From contig CALDMA010000173.1 of the NCBI GenBank assembly GCA_937915075.1, positions 1-26,572 of the forward strand: a stretch of DNA of 26,572 bases, given 5' to 3'. How positions within the stretch are numbered: position 1 is the first letter of the stretch; each line of letters opens with the position of its first letter. The DNA is from an uncultured Oscillospiraceae bacterium. GTDB lineage: Bacteria > Bacillota > Clostridia > Oscillospirales > Oscillospiraceae. The position numbers and the translations under genes are program-made. Under the pieces are notes generated by a model, which saw nothing but the letters and a program-made list of their open reading frames with translations, was not told the DNA's origin and searched no databases. This document shows positions 7,533 through 13,524 of the stretch, one piece after another.

Positions 7533-7547
7533 ATCTCACGGTGAGAT
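7533..7547. promoter_or_regulatory. 15-bp pseudo-palindrome, copy D
   Basis: ATCTCACGGTGAGAT: a perfect inverted repeat of 7-bp arms around a central G. It lies 4 nt upstream of the AAAGGA (7523-7528) of the DUF7007-like gene. Confidence 0.65.
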
Positions 7548-7566
7548 TTCATTTCGTATCGGGGGT

Positions 7567-7647
7567 CTGGGGTTCACCCCAGCAAGCGTCATTTGTGCTA
7601 CCAAATGACATACTTGCTGGGACAGCACCGCCATAGGCGGTGCTGTC
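7567..7647. repeat. Cluster of three stem-loops upstream of the mobilization block
   Basis: Three inverted repeats lie in a row. CTGGGG/CCCCAG (7567-7572/7577-7582) has a 4-nt loop. A long one pairs 7578-7595 with 7602-7621 (18 bp, one 2-nt bulge, loop TGCTAC). GACAGCACCGCC (7621-7632)/GGCGGTGCTGTC (7636-7647) is a perfect 12-bp stem with an ATA loop. The first two share bases, so they can form alternative structures. No T run follows. The stretch 7548-7711 has no convincing gene. Position ahead of the DUF7007-like, mobC and relaxase genes makes it a candidate oriT or leader RNA. Confidence 0.65.
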
Positions 7648-7711
7648 TGCGGCTGCGGGATCAATTATCGGGTCGGGGAGAAAGGATAGGAGGTCGATTT
7701 CCTTTTGCCTC

Positions 7712-8029
7712 CTATTTCCCGCCATTTTCTCCATTCGGAGACAGGTACTTTTCTTCAAATTCCTGCGGCGTCCAGCTTCCGGCATCCACATCCAGCATCA
7801 GGTCGTCCGGTGCAAGCTCACGCTGCCCGTTGTCCATCGGAATTGGGACAGGTGTGAGCACCGTGCCGAGGAAGGTGCCGGATGCCGTGTCGGACACGCG
7901 CTTGGGACCGTCATTTACCGTTTCCAATTCGTAGCGGTACATTCCAGGATACACGGCGTCATGGTCGATCCGCTTCTCTGCAAAAAGTGCGGGGATACCG
8001 AAAATCTCGATTTCTTTCATGCGTTCCAT
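7712..8029 (-). CDS. LPD28-like small accessory protein
   Basis: A 105-residue acidic protein. The start (IEIFGIPALFAEKRIDHDAV, then YPGMYRYEL) and the later VLTPVPIPM and DLMLDVDAGSWTPQEFEEKYL match the pattern of the large-polyvalent-protein-associated domain LPD28, found in mobile elements either alone or in large fusion proteins; its function is unknown. ATG at 8029 follows GGAGGAG. The gene lies 12 nt downstream of the DUF3560 gene, so they are cotranscribed. Confidence 0.72.
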   Translation of the reverse strand: MERMKEIEIFGIPALFAEKRIDHDAVYPGMYRYELETVNDGPKRVSDTASGTFLGTVLTPVPIPMDNGQRELAPDDLMLDVDAGSWTPQEFEEKYLSPNGENGGK

Positions 8030-8041
8030 TGGTTCTCCTCC

Positions 8042-8869
8042 TTATCGCTCTTTGTCCTGCGTCCGTCTGTGCTTCGGCTGCATTTTAACCGGGTCGCTGC
8101 CATCCTTTGGCTGAATGGCAGGAATATGGCAGGCGGAATAGATGGCATTGTCCGAAAGCTGGCGCTGCCATGCGCCCTCACTCCGCGCCCAGCGGAAGCC
8201 GTAGTTCTTCATGATCTGTCGTATCTCAGCAGAGGGAATGTCATCAAAAAAGACTTGCAGGCGATTGAGCTCCTGATTGGCTTCCACTCGTCCGCCGTCA
8301 AATTCCCAGCCGGTGTAGCCGAGCTCGCGCGCAGTGGTCAGGTGCTGAATACGCTCCTTGAGCCTGTGGATCTCCTGATTGTTGTTTGAGAGCAGGTAGG
8401 GCGGAAAGGGGGCCCGCTCCCACGAATAACCGTTTTTCACACGGTCATCCAGCTCGGTGGCCCGCTCGTCGCTGAGCCCCTCATAGCCTTGACAGGTGCC
8501 GTGCTTACGATAGTAGGCATTGACGCTTTTCATGTGCGTCTGTGCCGTTTGCAAGTGTTCGAGCTTAGTGGTCAGCTTGGCGACCGCTTCGGGATCGTCC
8601 GAGGAAATGGTGCGATTTCTCTCCGCGGCCTCTGCCTTTTCCTCGTAATACCGTGCCTTTTCATCTGCGGCGAGAGACTTCTCCATCTTCTGCCCGATGC
8701 GGTCACGGTATCGACGGTCTGCCGCGCCGTGGACCGGCTGCCCGAATGGGATAGCAGATGCCATATCGCTTGCCTGTCGGCTCAGTGCGTTACTCTCGCT
8801 GCGTGACCGCGCTGCCCGCTCACGGTAGCGGTCGATACGGTCCTGCTTGCGCTTTTCGTAATCGTTCAT
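8042..8869 (-). CDS. DUF3560-family protein
   Basis: A 275-residue, highly charged protein. Residues 1-115 show the DUF3560 pattern: a basic coiled-coil start, then ASAIPFGQPVHG, a run of Arg/Tyr and a SSDDPEAV segment ahead of a helix with LTTKLEHLQ. The C-terminal part (about 175-250) is a second small domain with GWEFDGGRVEAN, LQVFFDD and GFRWARSEGAWQRQL, a pattern common in accessory proteins of phages and conjugative elements. The function is unknown; the strong charge fits nucleic-acid contact. ATG at 8869 follows AAGGAG. Its neighbours DUF3846 and LPD28 are the usual company of this family. Confidence 0.78.
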   Translation of the reverse strand: MNDYEKRKQDRIDRYRERAARSRSESNALSRQASDMASAIPFGQPVHGAADRRYRDRIGQKMEKSLAADEKARYYEEKAEAAERNRTISSDDPEAVAKLTTKLEHLQTAQTHMKSVNAYYRKHGTCQGYEGLSDERATELDDRVKNGYSWERAPFPPYLLSNNNQEIHRLKERIQHLTTARELGYTGWEFDGGRVEANQELNRLQVFFDDIPSAEIRQIMKNYGFRWARSEGAWQRQLSDNAIYSACHIPAIQPKDGSDPVKMQPKHRRTQDKER

Positions 8870-8930
8870 ATCGTTCTCCTTGGTAGCTGTAAGATTTTAT
8901 ATGCCGCTCGGCGGTGGCCTTTGCCGCGCC

Positions 8931-9338
8931 TCACCGCTCCCGCTCCTTTGGCCTTTTGTCTCGGCCAGATGCCTGCGCCTTTTGTCTCGGCTCGACCTTG
9001 AGTGTGATCGGTGTATTGCCCTTTGCACCGATCAGCAATTCGGCCATGTGAAATTTTTTCTTGTATGTCTCTATCTGCTCCGGTGTCAGACTGCCAAAGT
9101 GGTCCTCTTCCAATGCACAGACAAAGAACGGACCGAACACGCCGCCGTAGCCGCCCTCCATACTGCGGTTAAAGGGCATTCCTAAGCCAATGCTGTCATC
9201 ATTGCTTACCACGGCGACCGGTTCGTCAAAGGAATAGATGGCGGTGATCGCGCCGCCTACGACCTCCTGCATCCCGTGCAGGCCCTCAATGTCCTTTTCA
9301 TACGGGGCGTACCCCGGCTCCACAACTAATACCTTCAT
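8931..9338 (-). CDS. DUF3846-family protein
   Basis: A 135-residue protein with the DUF3846 pattern: MKVLVVEPGYAPYEK at the start, a VGGAITAIYSF segment, DEPVAVVSNDD, GMPFNR, and a middle with GPFFVCAL and FGSLTPEQIE. The last 25 residues are a basic, probably disordered tail. The family is frequent in plasmids and integrative elements of Firmicutes, without a known role. ATG at 9338 follows AAAGGAGG. Only about 10 nt separate the T run of an upstream terminator from this ribosome binding site, so the gene seems to be expressed by read-through from the ParB-like gene. Confidence 0.8.
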   Translation of the reverse strand: MKVLVVEPGYAPYEKDIEGLHGMQEVVGGAITAIYSFDEPVAVVSNDDSIGLGMPFNRSMEGGYGGVFGPFFVCALEEDHFGSLTPEQIETYKKKFHMAELLIGAKGNTPITLKVEPRQKAQASGRDKRPKERER

Positions 9339-9360
9339 TTTGGTTTCCTCCTTTGGGCAT

Positions 9361-9394
9361 GAAAAAAGGCCTACCGCTGCTGCGTAGGGCCTTT
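9361..9394 (-). terminator. Terminator overlapping the ParB-like stop codon
   Basis: AAAGGCCTAC (9365-9374) pairs with GTAGGGCCTTT (9384-9394) with a single bulged base, and the minus strand continues TTTTTTC. The stem contains the TAG stop of the ParB-like gene. The T run is followed almost at once by the ribosome binding site of the DUF3846 gene, so this is probably a partial terminator. The sequence GGGCATGAAAAAAGGC (9355-9370) on its 3' side is repeated exactly at the repA hairpin (12525-12540). Confidence 0.75.
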
Positions 9395-11512
9395 CTTGAA
9401 AATGGAATCCTTTGCTTTCTGCTTTTCGTCCATCTGACGGCAGCGTTCCAGCTTGCCGTAAATGTCCTCCTCGATCTCACGCGGCGTCATGTTCACGTCG
9501 GGATAATACTTGCGCAGGCGGTCGCCGCTGAGAATGACTTTGGTATTTTCAGCGCGTTCCTGCTTTCCCTTGAACGGATCGTCCTCCTGTCCTGGCACAG
9601 TGCCGGACGAGGTATCTCGATTCACAACGGAAACGGGGACCGCCGTGGTCGGCACCACATGAGCGGGCGGGACGGCCACATCAGGAGACGATGGGATCAC
9701 GGACGAAGGGGATGGCGTTGCAGTTGCAGCCTGCGAGGTGGGTTGTGCTGCGGCAGGAGAATTTGCCTCCTGCTTGACCGGCAGGGGAACGACCTTGGGC
9801 GGATCGAGAACGTTTTCTCCGTCAAGGACCTTGCGCATGGCGTCCTCTGTCAGCTTGCCCGCTTTCTCCACGCGCTTGAGGTATTCTACACGCTCCGTTG
9901 AGAGCCTATAGCCAAGGTCGGAAAGGCGGATCGCCATATCCTGATTTTTGGGCTTCAGAAATGAGAGCGCGGATGCGATGGACAGTGCGAGGGTGCCATC
10001 ATCCACCTTGCTGCACACGTCCTTGGTCGCTTCGGACATACGCAGCATACGGTTGAATTTGCTGACGGTGATACCCATTTCCTTTGCGATGGCTTCATCC
10101 GTATTCAGCCTTTCGCCCAGCTCGCCTTTCTTTCTGCGGCCGGCTTTCTGCTTCATGCCCTCCATCTTCATTTTCAGAGCGCGGGAAAGATCATAGGTGC
10201 TGATCTTATCGCGGTGTAGATTGCTGTCCGCGACGAGGATTTTTGCGTCGGCGTCATCAATGCGCTGGATGATGGTGGGAATGGGATAGTTCAGCTCTGT
10301 GCCGATCAGGTGACGGCGCTGGCCTGAAAGAATTTCAAGTCCGCCGCCCTCCTTGGGGCGCGCCAACACAGGGTCCTTGATACCGGCCAGTTCGACCGCC
10401 TTATACAGTTCCTTGAAGTTGTCGCTGTCCTTATCGACGGAGAAATTGTTGTACTTCGAGCGTTCCAGATAGGCAGGATGCAGCGTGATGAAGTAGCTTT
10501 CACCCTCCTTGGGGATCGGCAGATCCTTGAGCGCCTTTTCGTCCGGCGGATTCAAGCGTGCTTCAAATACCTGTGTGATGGCTGTTCCGGTCGGACCGAC
10601 CGCGGCAGGGCCGGCAGGCATCGCCGCAGGCTTAGCCGGTACCGCTTTGGTCGAAGCTGCGGGAGCGGACTTCTCGGCTTCCTTGCCCTTGTCCGCTGCG
10701 GCAGGCGCAGCGGGCGGCTTTTCCTCCGCCTTGGTCGGCTCACTCTTGGCAGGAGCCGCAGGCGCAGGCTTTTCAGCTTCTTTATCCTTGTCAGCTACGG
10801 CAGGAGCAGCAGACGGTTTTTCCTCCATCTTCGTTGTCTCTCCCCTGGTAGGGATCGTAGGCGCGGGCTTCTCGGTTTCTTTGCTCTTGTCAGCTTCGGC
10901 GGGAACGGCGGCCGATTTCTCTTCAACCTTGGCCGCCTCACTCTTGGCAGGAGCCACAGGCGCGGACTTTTCGGTTTCCTTGCCCTTGTCAGCCACGGCG
11001 GGTACGACAGGCGGTTTTTCTTCCGCCTTGGTCGGTTCGGACTTGATAGGAGCTGTAGGCGTGGGTTTCTCGTTCTGCTTGTCCTTATCAGCGGCAGGAA
11101 CAACGGGCGTTTTCTCCTCCGCTTTGCTCGGCTCGCCCGCAGAGAGCGTCACCGGCTTGCCGGGGATGACTGCCTTGGGGTCGAACGTCTGCGCCTTGTG
11201 ATAAGTCCGCGCCTCTTCCAGAGTCATTTCGTACACAAGAGCGGGGATCGTGGTTTTCTTGGCAAGCTCGCTTGCCCTGCGGCGGCGCTGACCTGCCAAA
11301 AGCTGATACGTTCCGTCCTCGCTGCGGCGGACGATGATCGGCTCACGGACGCCGACGGACTGGATACTGCTGACAAGACCGCCTAAGTCCTTTGGTGTGT
11401 AGGTGCGGATTTTCATGATGCCAGGGAGATCGCGTATCTGCGCGAGAGGGATCTGCTGGGGTTCAGGTGGTGCGTTGCCGGGGGATGTGGTTTTGCTGGT
11501 TTCAGTTGCCAT
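9371..11512 (-). CDS. ParB/KorB-like protein with two ParB-N domains and repeat linker
   Basis: ParB-type proteins bind centromere-like or operator sites and, in KorB-like members, repress plasmid promoters. This 713-residue protein has an N-terminal ParB-N domain (about 20-107; IPLAQIRDLP, GQRRRRA at 74-80). A linker (126-288) of five units of about 33 residues rich in Lys, Glu, Pro and Ala follows. A second ParB-N domain (about 335-435) has GQRRHLIG at 397-404 and ends in ADSNLHRDKIS. Behind it is the ParB/KorB helix-turn-helix region (about 468-495; TDEAIAKEMGITVSKFNRML). A Pro/Ala/Ser-rich stretch (about 590-645) leads to a charged tail. Ordinary ParB is about 280-300 residues with one such domain. 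ATG at 11512 follows GGAGG. It is directly downstream of repA, as expected for a replication/partition module. No ParA is visible. Confidence 0.8.
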   Translation of the reverse strand: MATETSKTTSPGNAPPEPQQIPLAQIRDLPGIMKIRTYTPKDLGGLVSSIQSVGVREPIIVRRSEDGTYQLLAGQRRRRASELAKKTTIPALVYEMTLEEARTYHKAQTFDPKAVIPGKPVTLSAGEPSKAEEKTPVVPAADKDKQNEKPTPTAPIKSEPTKAEEKPPVVPAVADKGKETEKSAPVAPAKSEAAKVEEKSAAVPAEADKSKETEKPAPTIPTRGETTKMEEKPSAAPAVADKDKEAEKPAPAAPAKSEPTKAEEKPPAAPAAADKGKEAEKSAPAASTKAVPAKPAAMPAGPAAVGPTGTAITQVFEARLNPPDEKALKDLPIPKEGESYFITLHPAYLERSKYNNFSVDKDSDNFKELYKAVELAGIKDPVLARPKEGGGLEILSGQRRHLIGTELNYPIPTIIQRIDDADAKILVADSNLHRDKISTYDLSRALKMKMEGMKQKAGRRKKGELGERLNTDEAIAKEMGITVSKFNRMLRMSEATKDVCSKVDDGTLALSIASALSFLKPKNQDMAIRLSDLGYRLSTERVEYLKRVEKAGKLTEDAMRKVLDGENVLDPPKVVPLPVKQEANSPAAAQPTSQAATATPSPSSVIPSSPDVAVPPAHVVPTTAVPVSVVNRDTSSGTVPGQEDDPFKGKQERAENTKVILSGDRLRKYYPDVNMTPREIEEDIYGKLERCRQMDEKQKAKDSIFKKGPTQQR
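10649..11137 (-). repeat. Five tandem ~99-bp coding repeats in the ParB-like gene
   Basis: The units encode about 33 residues each, with the shared pattern K-S-E-x-x-K-x-E-E-K followed by P-A-x-A-D-K-x-K-E-x-E-K-x-A-P. Full units begin at 11044, 10945, 10846 and 10747, a strict 99-bp step; a more diverged 32-residue unit precedes them. The period is a multiple of three, so selection acts on the protein. It forms a flexible linker between the two ParB-N domains, and copy number could change by recombination. Confidence 0.85.
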
Positions 11513-11551
11513 TTCAATACCTCCATGTTTTTTGATTTATGCTAAAAATGC

Positions 11552-11566
11552 GTCCCACCGTGGGAC
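11552..11566. promoter_or_regulatory. 15-bp pseudo-palindrome, copy E
   Basis: GTCCCACCGTGGGAC: a perfect inverted repeat with 7-bp arms around a central C. It lies between the repA stop (11573) and the ribosome binding site of the ParB-like gene (11520-11524), the position expected for an autoregulatory operator. Confidence 0.7.
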
Positions 11567-11572
11567 ACATTT

Positions 11573-12508
11573 CTAACCGGTGTCATGCCGCACGGCGGCA
11601 GAATAATAAGGGCCCATCGTCAGCGGCGCATTGTAAAGCGTCGTGAGCAGATAAGCCCTTATGTTTCGGATCTGTGTGGTCGTCTGGCGCAGGCCGTCGA
11701 TGATGTACCTGATGTGCTCGGCGTCCAGCTGTCGGTATCGCTCCTTGACGGCGCTCGCCGGAAGAATGTCTCCGCCGATACGCATGGTCGCCGCTGTGCT
11801 GCAAAGCGTATCAACGATCAGCTCCAACAGACAGTCCACATCGTCATACGGATAGCTTTTCTGTAGGTCAACATAGTTGATCTGCTCCATGACTTCTTTT
11901 CTGCACTCGTATCGCTCCATCTCCATTTCGCGTGATTGGATGGATGGATCAGGATAACTAAACTCAGGTTTATTTCTATTAGGATAACTTGCATCGGTTT
12001 TTCCGAGGTCTGCACATCGGGATTGCCGAGGTCTTGACATCGATTTTTCCGATGTCTGGAAGTCGGAAATATCGAGGTCTGCACCTCTGCCGGTATCGGG
12101 GCATGGTGGGGATGGCTCTGCCGCGTCTGCTGGAAGCTCCCGCGTCGTAAAGCGCTTGACATATATTTTCGTCGGCTTACCCTGTCCCTGTTTGATCCGT
12201 TCGATCAGGCCGACGCCCTTCTTCGTGTCCAGCTCGGCGAGCAGCTTGAGCGCCTTATCGTTACCGCAGCCCATGTCTGCCCGAATTTCGTCCGCGGTGT
12301 AGTAGATATAGACGCGGCTCTGCTCGTCGTACCAGCCGTTCTTTGCAGACAGGCTCATACGGTCAAGCAGCATACCATAGAGCAGCTTCGCATCTGTGGA
12401 TAGTCCCTTGAAGCGCGGACTTGTGATAAGCAGGCGAGGGATTCGGAAGTAGCTGAATTGTTCGGATTCATCGCCGTAAAAGTAATCGGCCAGCAGCATC
12501 TCTGTCAA
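11573..12508 (-). CDS. repA: RepA_N-type replication initiator
   Basis: The N-terminal domain (about 8-90) is the RepA_N initiator domain: ADYFYGDESEQFSYFRIPRLL, then FKGLSTDAKLLYGMLLDRMSLS, NGWYDEQSRVYIYYT and the winged-helix end KKGVGLIERIKQGQGKPTKIYVK. A variable linker (about 120-190) follows, then a C-terminal domain (about 195-305; QINYVDLQKSYPYDDVD, ending TLYNAPLT) similar to DUF6017. RepA_N proteins start replication of Gram-positive plasmids and of some integrative elements. A TTG at 12508 is chosen as start because AGGAGG (12517-12522) lies 8 nt upstream; ATG at 12499 is the alternative. The longer frame starting at 12556 lies inside a terminator hairpin and is unlikely. The length is 311 residues. 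The linker DNA holds an iteron-like array. Confidence 0.88.
   Translation of the reverse strand: MTEMLLADYFYGDESEQFSYFRIPRLLITSPRFKGLSTDAKLLYGMLLDRMSLSAKNGWYDEQSRVYIYYTADEIRADMGCGNDKALKLLAELDTKKGVGLIERIKQGQGKPTKIYVKRFTTRELPADAAEPSPPCPDTGRGADLDISDFQTSEKSMSRPRQSRCADLGKTDASYPNRNKPEFSYPDPSIQSREMEMERYECRKEVMEQINYVDLQKSYPYDDVDCLLELIVDTLCSTAATMRIGGDILPASAVKERYRQLDAEHIRYIIDGLRQTTTQIRNIRAYLLTTLYNAPLTMGPYYSAAVRHDTG
12003..12094. repeat. Intragenic iteron-like array, 23-bp period
   Basis: Four imperfect units begin at 12003, 12026, 12049 and 12072, exactly 23 bp apart. The shared start is CCGAGGTCTGCAC-like (CCGAGGTCT in units 1 and 2, CCGATGTCT in 3, TCGAGGTCT in 4), followed by a CATCG-like core in units 1 and 2. 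A half unit (11980-12002) shares CATCG and the TTTTT end. The period is not a multiple of three, so the protein sequence changes from unit to unit and the repeat must be kept as DNA. RepA_N plasmids are known to carry their origin inside rep, so this is the likely replication origin. Confidence 0.75.
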
Positions 12509-12531
12509 ATTTTTCACCTCCTGCGGGCATG

Positions 12532-12574
12532 AAAAAAGGCACGATTTGAAAATCACATCAAATCGTGCCTTTTT
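12532..12574. terminator. Strong bidirectional terminator ahead of repA
   Basis: A perfect 17-bp stem (12533-12549 with 12558-12574) encloses an 8-nt loop. One side is A-rich and the other T-rich, so a T run follows on either strand. On the minus strand only 9 nt separate the T run from the repA ribosome binding site, leaving no room for a promoter. It either isolates repA from outside transcription or acts as an attenuator of repA. Confidence 0.9.
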
Positions 12575-12727
12575 CGCCTATTGAATTGTGTCAGTTCAGG
12601 TCGTTTTTCTGGTAACTGCCTCTAAGTTTAATGCTTGAAGTCATGGTCTTTATAGGTAGAGACCAAACGCCGCGCTTTTCCGAATTTTTATCTTTTTGCA
12701 AATAACAGTAGCTTTTTGCGGATTTTG
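12575..12727. other. AT-rich junction between element and chromosome
   Basis: About 150 nt with no convincing gene, clearly richer in A and T than both sides. It holds a weak TGGTCT/AGACCA inverted repeat around 12647-12665 and leads into the promoter of the CofE-like gene. The right attachment site of the element should be here, but no direct repeat can be recognised because the left end is not in the window. Confidence 0.5.
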
Positions 12728-12736
12728 TGGTACAAT
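12728..12736 (+). promoter_or_regulatory. Extended -10 promoter of the CofE-like gene
   Basis: TGGTACAAT is an extended -10 element, 41 nt before the ATG at 12778. A -35 box is weak (TAGCTT at 12709-12714 would be 16 nt away). If the element inserted just upstream, this promoter may border the insertion point. Confidence 0.55.
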
Positions 12737-12777
12737 AAATGCACACTTGATCATCCTGCACGAAAGAGGCATTTTTC

Positions 12778-13482
12778 ATGGAATTTGTTGCAAATGAGTC
12801 CAAAAAGGTCGAGATCGAGACCTCGACCGGCGTCTATCAGCGCCACGCCATCCAGACGCATTTCGTCCAGATCGGCGAGAACTATATCGACCTGATCGAG
12901 CGCTACGTCAAGCCGCTCTATGAGGAGGGCGACCTGCTGAGCATCAGCGAGAAGGTCATCGCCCTGTGCCAGAAGCGCATCGTCTACCGCAAGGACATCC
13001 ACCCCGGCTTCTGGGCAAAGCTGCTATGCCGCTTCGTGCACGTCACGCCCGCGGGTCCCGGCGCGGGCACGCCGCACAAGATGCAGCTCATCATCATGAT
13101 CTGCGGCCTGCCGCGCGTGCTGCTGGCGGCCTTCTGTTCAGCGGTGACGAAGCTCTTCGGCAAGAAAGGCGTGTTCTACAAGGTCTGCGGTCACGAGGTG
13201 GACGGCATCGACGGCCTGATCGACTACGATATTTCATTCAAGGAGTATGTGGACTACGGTATTCTCAATCCCGAGAACCCCTCCGGCGTCTGCGATGAGA
13301 TCAACCAAAAGACCGGCGTGAAGGCCATGATCATCGACGCGAGCGACATCGACTGCGTGATCCTCGGCAAGTGCCGCGACGTCACGCTGACGGACGAGCA
13401 GCTCTGCGAGATCGTGCGCGACAATCCCGCGGGACAGGAGGGGCAATGCACCCCGTTCATCCTCATCCGCAAAAAGGCTTAA
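12778..13482 (+). CDS. Coenzyme F420-0:L-glutamate ligase (CofE)-like protein
   Basis: A 234-residue protein that matches the CofE/F420-0 gamma-glutamyl ligase-like family seen in many gut Clostridia. CofE adds glutamates to F420-0 using GTP. Typical segments: the acidic start with RHAIQTHFVQIGENYIDLIERYV, GDLLSISEKVIALCQ, AGPGAGTPHKMQLII, and a C-terminal half with CDEINQKTGVKAMIIDASDID and CVILGKC. ATG at 12778 follows AAAGAGG by 8 nt. No other F420 gene is nearby, and such clostridia are not known for F420 synthesis, so the real substrate is open. It is a single-gene unit with its own promoter and terminator. Confidence 0.78.
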   Translation: MEFVANESKKVEIETSTGVYQRHAIQTHFVQIGENYIDLIERYVKPLYEEGDLLSISEKVIALCQKRIVYRKDIHPGFWAKLLCRFVHVTPAGPGAGTPHKMQLIIMICGLPRVLLAAFCSAVTKLFGKKGVFYKVCGHEVDGIDGLIDYDISFKEYVDYGILNPENPSGVCDEINQKTGVKAMIIDASDIDCVILGKCRDVTLTDEQLCEIVRDNPAGQEGQCTPFILIRKKA

Positions 13483-13491
13483 CGAAAAGAA

Positions 13492-13524
13492 AGGACCTGC
13501 GCCGCACGGCGCAGGTCCTCTTTT
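13492..13524. terminator. Bidirectional terminator between convergent genes
   Basis: AGGACCTGCGCCG (13492-13504) and CGGCGCAGGTCCT (13507-13519) form a perfect 13-bp arm pair. On the plus strand CTTTTC follows; on the minus strand TTCTTTTC. It serves the CofE-like gene and the convergent amidohydrolase gene. Confidence 0.88.

Larger units (their letters stand above)
1..12576. mobile_element. Right-hand part of an integrated conjugative/mobilizable element
   Basis: All genes here are on the minus strand and form a recognisable element set: RepA_N initiator, ParB-like protein, DUF3846/DUF3560/LPD28-type accessory proteins, MobC, MobP relaxase, PcfB, ArdC-like protein, then secreted surface proteins with a sortase. 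The 15-bp pseudo-palindromes occur only in this half. The right limit is placed at the strong terminator hairpin ahead of repA; just beyond it comes about 150 nt of AT-rich DNA and then ordinary chromosomal genes. The left limit is outside the window, as are integrase, coupling protein and secretion genes. Whether it is self-transmissible cannot be judged from this part. The exact attachment site was not identified. Confidence 0.85.

Noticed and set aside
7549..7791. 80-codon minus-strand frame between the LPD28-like and DUF7007-like genes
   Set aside because: It overlaps the LPD28-like gene in another frame and its second half is made of the three stem-loops at 7567-7647; no ribosome binding site supports it.
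10649..11137. Tandem repeats as a possible CRISPR array
   Set aside because: The units are contiguous 99-bp coding repeats without unique spacers and keep the reading frame.
10478..11386. Plus-strand frames of 230-302 codons opposite the ParB-like gene
   Set aside because: Their Gly/Leu/Arg or Ala/Gly/Ser repeats mirror the 99-bp repeats of the real gene on the other strand.
12516..12556. ATG at 12556 as start of repA
   Set aside because: It lies inside the 17-bp terminator stem, and the added residues do not fit the RepA_N start; the AGGAGG at 12517-12522 points to TTG 12508 or ATG 12499.
12591..12803. 70-codon minus-strand frame across the element-chromosome junction
   Set aside because: It overlaps the start and promoter of the CofE-like gene, has no ribosome binding site and no recognisable protein pattern.
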